Shown: positions 1 to 7,583, counted from the first letter of the stretch. The stretch: 10,600 nt of DNA from an uncultured Oscillospiraceae bacterium (GCA_900549675.1 URPG01000045.1:1-10600); one strand, 5' to 3'. Notes: generated by a model not told the origin, from the sequence alone. A program made the numbers and translations.

Positions 1-1
1 T

Positions 2-643
2 GCCTTTATCGGCAGTACGGGAAGCGGCAAGTCAACTCTGATTCAATTGATTCCCCGGATGTACGAAGTGACAGAAGGCAAGATTTTTGTGGACGATGTA
101 GATGTTAGAGATTATAATATCCATTCGTTGCGTCAAAAAATCGGGTTTATTCCGCAAAAAGCGCAGCTTTTTACCGGAACCATCGCTCAAAACCTTCGTT
201 TTGGTAAACCCGATGCCTCACAGGCCGAATTAGAACGAGCCGCCGAAATTGCGCAAGCCGCTGATTTCATTGCACAAAAAGAAAAGGGATTTGAAGAGCT
301 GTTGAGTGAAGGCGGCAGTAATCTTTCGGGGGGACAGCGTCAACGGCTGGCCATTGCCCGCGCCATCGTCAAAAGACCTGAAATCTATATTTTTGACGAT
401 TCTTTCTCTGCTTTGGACTATGCAACTGATTTAAAGCTTCGCACGCGTCTGCGCGAAGAAATTAAAGATGCTACTGTTCTCATTGTTGCTCAGCGTATCG
501 GCACCATTCGCAATGCGGACAAGATTATTGTTTTAAATGAAGGTGAAATTGTAGCTCAAGGCCGGCACGAAGAATTGCTGGATACTTGCGGTATCTACTA
601 CGATATTGCTATTTCACAGCTTTCTGAGGAGGAATTGGGATGA
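2..643 (+). CDS. ABC exporter half-transporter, ATP-binding C-terminal part (5' end outside window; degenerate catalytic site)
   Basis: This is the nucleotide-binding domain of an ABC exporter subunit. The reading frame is open from base 2, so the gene starts before the window; the ATG at 47 is internal, because a perfect Walker A (GSTGSGKST, visible residues 4-12) lies upstream of it. The membrane domain must be off the window to the left. The Q-loop Gln is near visible residue 52 and the signature LSGGQ at 108-112 is canonical. The Walker B region (residues 128-133) reads IYIFDD, with Asp133 where the catalytic Glu normally sits, and the H-loop has Gln164 instead of His. These two changes are the hallmark of the degenerate-site subunit of heterodimeric exporters such as TM287/288, LmrCD and BmrCD. 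The following gene overlaps it by 4 bases and supplies the canonical partner. Cargo is unknown: drugs, lipids or peptides are all possible. Confidence 0.93.
   Translation, partial: AFIGSTGSGKSTLIQLIPRMYEVTEGKIFVDDVDVRDYNIHSLRQKIGFIPQKAQLFTGTIAQNLRFGKPDASQAELERAAEIAQAADFIAQKEKGFEELLSEGGSNLSGGQRQRLAIARAIVKRPEIYIFDDSFSALDYATDLKLRTRLREEIKDATVLIVAQRIGTIRNADKIIVLNEGEIVAQGRHEELLDTCGIYYDIAISQLSEEELG
626..632 (+). promoter_or_regulatory. Strong ribosome binding site inside the upstream exporter gene
   Basis: GAGGAGG lies 7 bases before the ATG at 640 and within the last codons of the upstream exporter gene. The stop and start overlap as ATGA (640-643). This supports the ATG at 640 as the start of the second subunit and suggests translational coupling, as expected for two subunits made in equal amounts. 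Confidence 0.85.
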
Positions 644-2424
644 ATAAAGTGAAATTTCATAAAGCAGGCCGCCTGATTCAGCTGTGCGTGGATTCGTATA
701 AGCTCCAATTTATATTGCCGATAATTTTTACAGTAATAGGCAGCATATTGGGAGCACTGAATCCCGTTATTATTGGACTTGCCATTACAGAGTTAAGTTC
801 TAATGTAAAAGAAATTGCAAAAGGTACGCCCGGGGCGCAGATTAATTATCAATATGTCTTATGGGTAGCTTTAATTTTGCTTGCCTCAGCCTTTGTTCGT
901 CAGGGAATTACCTACTTGGCAAGCTATCTGCTGGCAGGCGGTGTACAGAACAGTTTTAAAGATTTGCGTACGCGAATCAACCAAAAAATGAATCGTTTGC
1001 CGGTATCCTATTTTGACAGAAACAAGCAGGGTACGATACTCAATACCGTAACAAACGATGTGGATGCGGTATCCAATGCAGTACAGCAAAGCTTTTTGCC
1101 AATGGTATATTCGGTAACCAGTATTGTCGGCACCTTTATTATGATGTTGTATCTTTCTGTTCCATTGGGCTTGCTGTCAATGCTTTTAATTCCGACAGCA
1201 TTTATAGTGTCACGCTATTTAATGAAAAAATCGCAAAAGCATTTTTCAGGTATGCAAAACACCTTGGCGGAGCTAAATGGTTATATTCAAGAACGGTATA
1301 CCGGCTTTTCTGTGATTAAGCTTTATAATGCGGAAGAAGATACGGTTAAACAATTTATAGAGATTAACCACCGTTTAAATAAAGAAGGGTTTAAAGGTAG
1401 CTTTGTTTCCTCACTGCTTTCTCCCTGTATGGAATTTTTAGTCAACTTCACCTATGTAATTATGGTTTTGCTCACCGGTCATGCTGTTTTATTTTCTGGC
1501 ATGGCTCTGGGAAATATGCAGGCCTTTGTGCAGTACATTTGGCTGATTTATGAACCTATGGGACAAATTACACAGCTTTCGCCGGCAGTACAGAGCGCAG
1601 TGGCGTCGATGGAACGTATTGTCAATTTTCTGGAAGAACCGGAAGAAAATCAAGAAAAAGTTAAGTGGACAGAGCTTGACACAGAGAAATATCAGGGCCA
1701 AGTGGAATTTTGCAACGTGAAATTTGCCTATCAAAAAAATAAACCGTTGATTAAAGATTTTTCTTTGACGGCTAAACCGGGACAAAAAATTGCTATTGTA
1801 GGTTCAACCGGTGCCGGCAAGACGACGATTATCAATTTGCTCATGAGGTTTTATGACATTAATGCCGGTGATATTCGCATTGACGGTGAGAGCATTTATG
1901 ATATGAGCCGCAGTGCTTCACGTTCTCTTTTCGGAATGGTTTTGCAGGATGCTTGGTTATACCATGCAACCATTGCCGATAATATTCGTTTCGGCAAGTT
2001 GGATGCTACGGATGAAGAAGTGATACAGGCCGCCAAAGACGCAAATGTACATCATTTTATCAAAACGATGCCCGGTGGTTATCAAATGATGATTAATGAA
2101 GAGGCAAGCAACGTGTCTTTGGGACAAAAACAATTGCTGACCATTGCAAGAGCACTGCTTGCTAACCCCCGCATTTTGATTTTGGATGAAGCCACCAGCA
2201 GTGTGGATACCCGTTTGGAAATGTTGATACAAGTTGCCATGAAACGTGCCATGGAGGGAAGAACTAGTTTTGTCATTGCCCACCGTTTGTCCACGATTAA
2301 AGATGCTGATTTAATTTTGGTGATGGATCAGGGAGATATTGTGGAACAAGGCACACATCAGGAACTTTTAGCCTTGAAAGGCACGTATGAAAAATTATAT
2401 AACAGTCAATTTGCCAAGCAGTAA
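640..2424 (+). CDS. ABC exporter half-transporter, fused permease and ATP-binding domains (canonical catalytic subunit)
   Basis: A 594-residue half-transporter of normal family length. About six membrane segments lie near residues 22-48, 72-99, 150-170, 172-192, 258-280 and 281-303. The ATPase domain occupies about 355-594. Visible motifs are Walker A GSTGAGKTT (388-396), Q-loop Gln436, Walker B ILILDE with catalytic Glu517, the D-loop SSVD after it, and H-loop His548. The signature motif is altered: NVSLGQ (491-496) instead of LSGGQ. In a heterodimer this signature would face the Walker A/B of the upstream subunit, so both halves of one composite site are degenerate, while this subunit's Walker A/B and the upstream LSGGQ form the active site. 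That asymmetry is seen here; the exporter role follows from the family. The substrate is not identifiable. Nothing suggests a link to the convergent sugar operon. Confidence 0.95.
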   Translation: MNKVKFHKAGRLIQLCVDSYKLQFILPIIFTVIGSILGALNPVIIGLAITELSSNVKEIAKGTPGAQINYQYVLWVALILLASAFVRQGITYLASYLLAGGVQNSFKDLRTRINQKMNRLPVSYFDRNKQGTILNTVTNDVDAVSNAVQQSFLPMVYSVTSIVGTFIMMLYLSVPLGLLSMLLIPTAFIVSRYLMKKSQKHFSGMQNTLAELNGYIQERYTGFSVIKLYNAEEDTVKQFIEINHRLNKEGFKGSFVSSLLSPCMEFLVNFTYVIMVLLTGHAVLFSGMALGNMQAFVQYIWLIYEPMGQITQLSPAVQSAVASMERIVNFLEEPEENQEKVKWTELDTEKYQGQVEFCNVKFAYQKNKPLIKDFSLTAKPGQKIAIVGSTGAGKTTIINLLMRFYDINAGDIRIDGESIYDMSRSASRSLFGMVLQDAWLYHATIADNIRFGKLDATDEEVIQAAKDANVHHFIKTMPGGYQMMINEEASNVSLGQKQLLTIARALLANPRILILDEATSSVDTRLEMLIQVAMKRAMEGRTSFVIAHRLSTIKDADLILVMDQGDIVEQGTHQELLALKGTYEKLYNSQFAKQ

Positions 2425-2546
2425 AATGTTTGAAAAATAAGCGAAAGCTGAGTTTAAATCTTCAAAAAACACTTCAAACTTCTGTTGATCAAAAATCAAT
2501 GTCTAATAGGATAAAATTCCTTAATTTTTCAAACCAAAAACATTTT
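2423..2546. repeat. AT-rich imperfect inverted repeat in the convergent intergenic gap
   Basis: The left arm is 2423-2440 and the right arm 2521-2546. The cores TTTGAAAAAT (2429-2438) and ATTTTTCAAA (2524-2533) are perfectly complementary over 10 bases. AAAATG (2423-2428) pairs with CATTTT (2541-2546), but the right arm carries 7 extra bases between the two matches. The left arm begins within the exporter stop codon. About 85 bases separate the core arms and contain no credible reading frame. It could be a weak 3'-end structure, a degraded small mobile element or chance in AT-rich DNA; I saw no flanking target duplication. Confidence 0.4.
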
Positions 2547-2607
2547 GTCCGGCACAGATAGACTTAAACCAGAATTTATTTGTTTCAATACACAGGATAG
2601 TACAATG

Positions 2608-2653
2608 AAATAGGGTGTTCCCTTGCTTACACATGCAGAGGAACACCCTATTT
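2608..2653. terminator. Probable bidirectional intrinsic terminator between convergent genes
   Basis: A 14-base perfect stem pairs 2608-2621 with 2640-2653 (AAATAGGGTGTTCC against GGAACACCCTATTT). After one C/A mismatch the pairing continues through a T-G wobble and three further pairs (2624-2626 with 2635-2637), leaving an 8-base loop. On the + strand the stem runs into TTTTGTTGT; on the - strand the tail is TTTCATTGT, a weaker U-rich run. It sits 183 bases after the exporter stop and 54 bases after the beta-galactosidase stop, which fits an element serving both convergent units. Confidence 0.85.
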
Positions 2654-2707
2654 TGTTGTACATTCAGCATATATTTTTTGTATTTCTTACTTTTGGCTAA
2701 ATGTGCA

Positions 2708-4729
2708 TTAAGAAATTTGTGTTAATAATAAAAGGCTATATCCGTCCATTTGTATGGAGCCTTTTATGGTTTCTCCGGTTTCAAGATTTGTGTAAGAGTC
2801 AAGCAGTTGAACTTCTGTTTTCTCCGCATTGAAATTTTGCAAAAAAACTACATCTTGCTTACCGCGGCGTATGGTTGCCGTTACACCGCTGGGCAGCTTT
2901 GCATGAACGGCCGGTTGTATGCCGGTTTCTTGGGTTAGCCGGCGGTAGAAATCCAAATAAAAACGATCTTCGGCTTTTCCTGCCAAATAATAGGCAAGTC
3001 CTTTTCCATAATTGTTTTGGCACAAGGCGGGTTCGCCTTGGTAAAAATCTTTCTCGTAAACGGCCTGTACTTGTGCGCCCTCTGTTTTAACACGTTCACA
3101 GAGTTCTGTCAGACGATAGGATTGACCGTTCCACGTCATAGAATTGCTTTCACCGTCGTATAAGGCGTCGATTTCTTCGCGGTAAAGACCAAAAACATCG
3201 GTAAGATTATGGGGTCTTCTGCCTAAATAACAAAGATCGCTTTCATTGACAATTCCACTCCAGTAGGTACCGACAAGGGTGCCTCCTTGTTCTACAAATT
3301 CCTTTAATTTTGTTGAGGTGGTTTCACTTTGCATATAAAGAACAGGAGCAATGACCAATTTGTAATCAGACAAATCACAGGCAGGGTCAATGACATCCAC
3401 GGGAATTCCCAACTGCCAGAAGGCGTAGTAATGGTCTTGCAGTGTTTCGATATAGTGTACGCCGGAGTTGCGGGGACCGCCGTCAGTCTGTTGTAAAGCC
3501 CAACGGTTTTCTGTATCAAACAGAATTGCTGTTTTGGGGCGAACCAATGTGTTGGCGATTTCAGAAACGGTAGTCAAACGCTGTCCCAGTTCGGCAACTT
3601 CTTTAAAAACACGAGTATTGTCTTGACCGTCATGGTCTACAACGGCACCATGGTGTTTTTCAGAGCCGCCTCGGCTTTTACGCCACTGGAAATATTGAAC
3701 AGAGTTAGAGCCGTGTGCAACTGCCTGCACGGAGGAAAGCATATGCATATGAGGTCTTTTCAATTTATCGGCATCGAACCAACTAATGGAGCTGGGGGTG
3801 CTTTCCATTAATAAAAAGGGTTTTCTGTCTTTATGAAGACAACGCATCCAATCGTGTCCAAAGGCGGTGTCAGAAGCACAGCGGATATCAGACACACTGG
3901 GCAAGTGCCATTTTGGATAGCTGTCCCATGAAATAACATCTAACACATCTTTAAATTTGGCATAATTTAAACCGTCATACAATGCCATAAAATTGGTGGT
4001 AACCGGCAAATCAGAACCGCCTGCCCGCACCGCGTCACGCTCCCATTTGCAAAAATCTACAGTTTGGTGGGTGACAAAACGTTTCCAATCCAAGGTTAGT
4101 GCAGAGGTGCCGGTTTCTCCGTTTGGCAGCGGCGGCTCAATCTGTGACCAATCTGTATAGGTATGGCTCCAAAAAGCAGACCAATATTCGTAATTCAAAC
4201 GTTCTAAGGTACCATATCTTTTTTGCAGCCAAACCTGAAATTCCTGTTGGCAAAGCGGACAGTAACATTCGCCTCCGTATTCATTGGAAAGATGCCAAAG
4301 AATAACCCCCGGTAAACTGCCCAGTCTTTCCGCCAAACGTTTATTCATCTCCCAGACCTTTTCTCGGTATAGAGGGGAAGTGTAGCAGTGATTATGCCGG
4401 CCGCCCATATGATCTCTCTGCAAATTAGGTGCGACCCGCAGAACCTCGGGGTAACGGTGCGCCATCCATACAGGGCGGGCGCCGCTTGGGGTGGCCAAAA
4501 TGGTATATATTCCATTGGCGTATAAATTTTTGATGATATCTTCAAGCCAATCAAAGCTATATTTTCCTTCTTCCGGTTCTAAAGCCGCCCAGGAGAAAAT
4601 ACCCACGGAAACGCAGTTGATGTTTGCTTTTTTCATGAGTGCGATATCTTCGGCGAGTATACGGGGATCGTGCAGCCACTGGTCAGGGTTATAATCACAG
4701 CCGTGCAGCATTTGTTCTTGTAAAATCAT
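2708..4729 (-). CDS. GH42 beta-galactosidase, cytoplasmic, with zinc-cysteine cluster
   Basis: A 673-residue glycoside hydrolase family 42 enzyme that removes terminal beta-galactosyl residues, here probably from galactan-derived oligosaccharides. The N-terminus carries the family motif HGCDYNPDQW (9-18). The (beta/alpha)8 barrel spans about 1-375, the trimerisation domain about 390-605 and the small beta C-terminal domain about 615-672. The acid/base is Glu150 in HLSNEYGG (146-153); the nucleophile is Glu309 in LLMEST. Cys115, Cys155, Cys157 and Cys160 match the four-cysteine zinc site known in Thermus-type GH42. There is no signal peptide, so it acts in the cytoplasm. The ATG at 4727-4729 is preceded by GAGAGGA (4741-4747) at 11 bases. 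It is the last gene of the operon, 120 bases after the GH53 gene. GH42 together with GH53 parallels GanA/GanB of Bacillus subtilis, so a galactan role is more likely than lactose use. I give no symbol because orthology to GanA is unproven. Confidence 0.95.
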   Translation of the reverse strand: MILQEQMLHGCDYNPDQWLHDPRILAEDIALMKKANINCVSVGIFSWAALEPEEGKYSFDWLEDIIKNLYANGIYTILATPSGARPVWMAHRYPEVLRVAPNLQRDHMGGRHNHCYTSPLYREKVWEMNKRLAERLGSLPGVILWHLSNEYGGECYCPLCQQEFQVWLQKRYGTLERLNYEYWSAFWSHTYTDWSQIEPPLPNGETGTSALTLDWKRFVTHQTVDFCKWERDAVRAGGSDLPVTTNFMALYDGLNYAKFKDVLDVISWDSYPKWHLPSVSDIRCASDTAFGHDWMRCLHKDRKPFLLMESTPSSISWFDADKLKRPHMHMLSSVQAVAHGSNSVQYFQWRKSRGGSEKHHGAVVDHDGQDNTRVFKEVAELGQRLTTVSEIANTLVRPKTAILFDTENRWALQQTDGGPRNSGVHYIETLQDHYYAFWQLGIPVDVIDPACDLSDYKLVIAPVLYMQSETTSTKLKEFVEQGGTLVGTYWSGIVNESDLCYLGRRPHNLTDVFGLYREEIDALYDGESNSMTWNGQSYRLTELCERVKTEGAQVQAVYEKDFYQGEPALCQNNYGKGLAYYLAGKAEDRFYLDFYRRLTQETGIQPAVHAKLPSGVTATIRRGKQDVVFLQNFNAEKTEVQLLDSYTNLETGETIKGSIQMDGYSLLLLTQIS

Positions 4730-4768
4730 GATGTTGAAAGTCCTCTCTTTCGATGTGTTCTATAAATG

Positions 4769-4798
4769 GATATAGAGTGATATAAAGTTTTGATTCAA
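4769..4798 (-). promoter_or_regulatory. Possible weak promoter upstream of the beta-galactosidase gene
   Basis: Read on the - strand, TTGAAT (4793-4798) and TATATC (4769-4774) are separated by 18 bases and lie 40 bases before the beta-galactosidase start. Each box matches the sigma-70/sigma-A consensus at only four of six positions, so this is a candidate only. Farther upstream in the same 120-base gap is a G/T-rich repeat (GGTTTGGTTTGGGG, about 4803-4816) that can pair weakly with AAACC nearby. I see no good terminator and no CG-centred LacI-type palindrome in the gap. Confidence 0.2.
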
Positions 4799-4849
4799 CC
4801 TGCCCCAAACCAAACCAGACAAGATTTAGTTAGGTTTCAGAACAGGAAT

Positions 4850-6565
4850 TTATCGCTTAATTAATGTGAATTTCCTTACCATACCATAAACCGGCGGTGC
4901 GGTGATTTGAAGACCTGCCCGCAAAAATCCTTTTGATTGTTTCTCAAGCAGAACAGAGAACGTCTGCCATTCATGTTCCGTTGGATGAATGATGATTTCT
5001 TTCCGCTGATGTTCATCTTCCAAATATAGGCGTATATCAACGTTTGTGGTATCTGTTCCCAAATATTCGGCGGTTAAGAGGTAATTTCCCTTTTCACACC
5101 GTGTAAGCTCTTGGGAAAGGGAAAAGTGGAAATTTTTAACCGATTCTATTCGCAGAGCATTGATAGGAGGAGCGGGAAACGACTCAACAAAGTCAGGATG
5201 AATTTGTGAAAGCGTATCTTTGCTTTTTTCAATATTCCAACAAGTGAGTCCTTGTTCCCAGTTGGTATCGGTCAATAGGTTTTTGACAGAATCAATTTTT
5301 TCCGCAGCAATCACTTTTATCGTAACGGATTGTTCCCAATCCTTGATTTTCCCGTTGAATATTTTTGTACCGGCCTGCTGAGTCCATGAGCAGGAAATAT
5401 CGCTGTCAGTCCAATAAACGGGTAAGGCACGGATACTGCCGTCATAATAAAGAGCGTTGAGTGTGACAGGCAGCTGATAATTTTCGCCTATCAAAACTTC
5501 GATGTCATGAGGTTCGTAAATTTTAGCAATTTTTTGGGGACAGGATTTTTCTCTGGTAAACAAAAATGACTCAATCCCTTCCATGACACGTCCGTTGGGA
5601 TCCAGCAATCCCATATTTTCTGCCCAGCCGCCTTCACCTTCTTTGGGAAGACAGAACGGCTCCCAGTAATAAATACCCATACCCATTTTATGTGGAAGAG
5701 AGGCAGTGATATTCATGACCAGATCCAATACTTTCTTTTGCCCCTGCGGCGTAGCAGGAATGCCGGCGATTTTTTCCTGCGCCTTGTCAATGAATCCTTT
5801 TTGACTAAGCCGCCAGGCGTGTGCAGTTTCCGCAAGGATAATAGGCTTATGATACCTTTCAATCAATTGGCTCATGGTTTCTTTCAGGTCAGTGAAAGTA
5901 CCGTGCCAAAAAGGATAGTAGGAAAGGCCCAAAACATCAAAATCACGGATTCCGTTGTCAAAGACGTTGTCCAGCCATTCTTTTAAGTAAAAATAGCGCC
6001 CGCCCTGATCCAAATGAATCATAATTTGCAAATTATTTCCGCCGATTTCTCTGGCACCGTCAATGCCGGCATTGATGAGTTCTACCATTTGTGAATAATG
6101 CGGCACCTCACCGTCAGGAAATAAAAAGCCGCTGCGAATTTCGTTGCCGATTTGAACCATATCAGGCAATGCATTTTCTCGTTTTAGGGCGGCAAGCGTA
6201 TCTTTAGTATAATGGAAAACAGCTTCTTTTAATTCTTCAAAGGAGTAATTTTCCCAATCCTTGGGTTTTCTCTGCTGAGCAGGGTCGGCCCAATAATCGG
6301 AATAGTGAAAATCCAATAAAAAATGTAATCCATATTCTTTAATTTGCTTTGCCATAGCAAGGGTATGGAATAAACTGCAATATCCTCTGGACTCAGGAAT
6401 TCTCTCTGGGCTATGCCAAATGCGGAGCCGAATAGAATTGACACCATATTTTTTTGCCAGTGCTAAAGGAGGGAGAGGGGTGCCATCTAAGTCATATGTC
6501 ACCAACCCGTTGTCTAAATATTCAGGTACAAAAGAAAGGTCCATTCCTTTATAAAAATCCAACAT
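4850..6565 (-). CDS. GH53 endo-beta-1,4-galactanase with C-terminal accessory domains, no signal peptide
   Basis: A 571-residue enzyme whose first ~335 residues are a GH53 catalytic barrel, the family of arabinogalactan endo-beta-1,4-galactanases. Diagnostic motifs are FYKGMDLSF (4-12), RLRIW (46-50), DFHYSDYWADP (85-95), acid/base Glu142 in QIGNEI, GLSYYPFWHGT (213-223), nucleophile Glu246 in LAETAH and YYWEP (299-303). Many relatives have Tyr where His248 follows the nucleophile. Residues ~348-420 resemble a bacterial Ig-like module (YYDGS near 373-377), and ~429-571 look like a beta-sandwich carbohydrate-binding domain, possibly CBM61-related; both are inferences. The N-terminus enters the catalytic fold at once with no signal peptide, unlike most GH53 enzymes, so a cytoplasmic location is predicted. 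AGGAG (6571-6575) lies 5 bases before the ATG and overlaps the regulator's stop codon, implying coupled translation. It should feed short galacto-oligosaccharides to the GH42 enzyme. Confidence 0.94.
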   Translation of the reverse strand: MLDFYKGMDLSFVPEYLDNGLVTYDLDGTPLPPLALAKKYGVNSIRLRIWHSPERIPESRGYCSLFHTLAMAKQIKEYGLHFLLDFHYSDYWADPAQQRKPKDWENYSFEELKEAVFHYTKDTLAALKRENALPDMVQIGNEIRSGFLFPDGEVPHYSQMVELINAGIDGAREIGGNNLQIMIHLDQGGRYFYLKEWLDNVFDNGIRDFDVLGLSYYPFWHGTFTDLKETMSQLIERYHKPIILAETAHAWRLSQKGFIDKAQEKIAGIPATPQGQKKVLDLVMNITASLPHKMGMGIYYWEPFCLPKEGEGGWAENMGLLDPNGRVMEGIESFLFTREKSCPQKIAKIYEPHDIEVLIGENYQLPVTLNALYYDGSIRALPVYWTDSDISCSWTQQAGTKIFNGKIKDWEQSVTIKVIAAEKIDSVKNLLTDTNWEQGLTCWNIEKSKDTLSQIHPDFVESFPAPPINALRIESVKNFHFSLSQELTRCEKGNYLLTAEYLGTDTTNVDIRLYLEDEHQRKEIIIHPTEHEWQTFSVLLEKQSKGFLRAGLQITAPPVYGMVRKFTLIKR

Positions 6566-6573
6566 ATCAGCTC

Positions 6574-7569
6574 CTATTCTCGATATAAAATATCGGTTGA
6601 TTTACGAAATAAAATTTCATAATCTACAATGCTTTTTTTACTGTATTCATTTCCCATTAAATAATTAATCATCTGGTTGCCGATGGCGTTTCCCATTTGC
6701 TTTACAGAAAGATTTACAGCTGTTACAGAAGGAGAGAAACAATTTAAGTTCGCACTGTTACAAAGTGATGCAATAGCGATATCCATGGGAATCCGATAAC
6801 CCTCTACTTGCATTCTTGACATAATTCTTGTGCAAAGCACGTCATCGGCGCAAATAATACATTCTACTTTTTCCCGTATAATGTCATTGATGACGCCGTC
6901 TATCAGCTCGACATTCCCAAAATTTGTATAAACAAGCTGTTCTTCTTTTGGCAGACCATGTTTGGCAAGGGCGGTGTAAAAACCATTGCATCTCTCTTTG
7001 TCGACTCGGAAGGTCATATTGTTGGCAATCATAGCAAATTTACGATAGCCTTTTGTAATCAGCATGGAAGTCAGACTTTCAGCGGCTCCCCGGTTATCAC
7101 TGTCCACTTGCAAAACCTCATCGTATTCACATCTGCCCACAAGTCCTGTGGGAAAATGCAAATCCGTTAGATACTTTAGAATTTTATCATCCTGTAAATT
7201 ACGCATAAGGATAATAGCATCGGCTTTTTTGTTTTCGACCAGAGAGTGAACGCCCGATATATCATCAAAAGCTCCGGTAGCAATTACAACATGATACTGA
7301 AAGACGGAAGCAGATTCACTGATTCCCAACAGGCACTCTTGAAAAAAGGGAATATTGGTCGTGTAAGCATCGGTGGGAATGACAACCCCTATATTTCTTG
7401 TTTTTCCAAGAGTTGTTTTAGGTTTCTGACGATAAATAAATCCTTTTTCTTGTGCAAAATTTTTAATTTTCTGCCGTGTTTCTTCTCCGATTCTGCCCTT
7501 GCCGGACAAGGCTCTTGAAACTGTGCTTTTAGAAACTTTTAGTTCCTTTGCAATATCATCAATTGTCAT
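6574..7569 (-). CDS. LacI-family transcriptional regulator, probable repressor of the galactan operon
   Basis: A 331-residue LacI/GalR-type regulator. Residues 2-46 form the DNA-binding headpiece (TIDDIAKELKVSKSTVSRAL, then the hinge-proximal helix), and about 59-331 form the periplasmic-binding-protein-like effector domain, with IGVVIP (60-65) and the family pattern VDSDNRGA. I chose the ATG at 7567-7569 rather than an in-frame GTG 12 bases upstream. AGGTG (7579-7583) sits 9 bases before this ATG and overlaps the GTG, and family proteins usually begin right at the MTI..D.A motif. With the GTG the protein would be 335 residues. The gene lies between the sugar-binding protein and the galactanase genes, with 8 bases to the latter. 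By family, a sugar or oligosaccharide ligand would relieve repression; the actual effector and operator are not visible. The main operator is probably upstream of the operon, off the window. Confidence 0.93.
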   Translation of the reverse strand: MTIDDIAKELKVSKSTVSRALSGKGRIGEETRQKIKNFAQEKGFIYRQKPKTTLGKTRNIGVVIPTDAYTTNIPFFQECLLGISESASVFQYHVVIATGAFDDISGVHSLVENKKADAIILMRNLQDDKILKYLTDLHFPTGLVGRCEYDEVLQVDSDNRGAAESLTSMLITKGYRKFAMIANNMTFRVDKERCNGFYTALAKHGLPKEEQLVYTNFGNVELIDGVINDIIREKVECIICADDVLCTRIMSRMQVEGYRIPMDIAIASLCNSANLNCFSPSVTAVNLSVKQMGNAIGNQMINYLMGNEYSKKSIVDYEILFRKSTDILYRE

Positions 7570-7578
7570 GATTTTTAA

Positions 7579-7583
7579 CACCT
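7579..7583 (-). promoter_or_regulatory. Ribosome binding site that decides the regulator start
   Basis: AGGTG on the - strand lies 9 bases before the ATG at 7567-7569. It overlaps the alternative GTG start (7579-7581), whose own nearest purine-rich match (AGG, 7585-7587) is only 3 bases away, too close to work well. This favours the shorter protein. Confidence 0.6.

Noticed and set aside
47..643. ATG at 47 as the start of the first exporter gene
   Set aside because: The frame is open from base 2 and a perfect Walker A motif is encoded before this Met, so it is internal to a gene cut by the window edge.
1957..2294. Antisense open frames of 70-108 codons within the exporter gene
   Set aside because: They lie opposite the conserved ATPase domain, have no ribosome binding sites worth noting and show no recognisable protein features; they are shadows of the real gene.
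2..2424. The exporter ATPases as energy source for the sugar importer
   Set aside because: They belong to exporter half-transporters with fused or partner membrane domains, face the opposite transcription direction and are separated by a terminator; they are not of the stand-alone MsmX/UgpC type.
2508..2521. Short palindrome AGGATAAAATTCCT as an operator
   Set aside because: Only four bases pair in each arm and it lies between convergent 3' ends, where an operator would have no promoter to act on.
4730..4849. A catabolite repression (cre) site or LacI operator in the gap before the beta-galactosidase gene
   Set aside because: No CG-centred palindrome resembling the cre or LacI-family consensus is present.
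7570..7581. GTG at 7579-7581 as the regulator start
   Set aside because: It overlaps the AGGTG that best serves the ATG at 7567-7569, its own upstream AGG is too close, and family members usually begin at the MTI..D.A motif.
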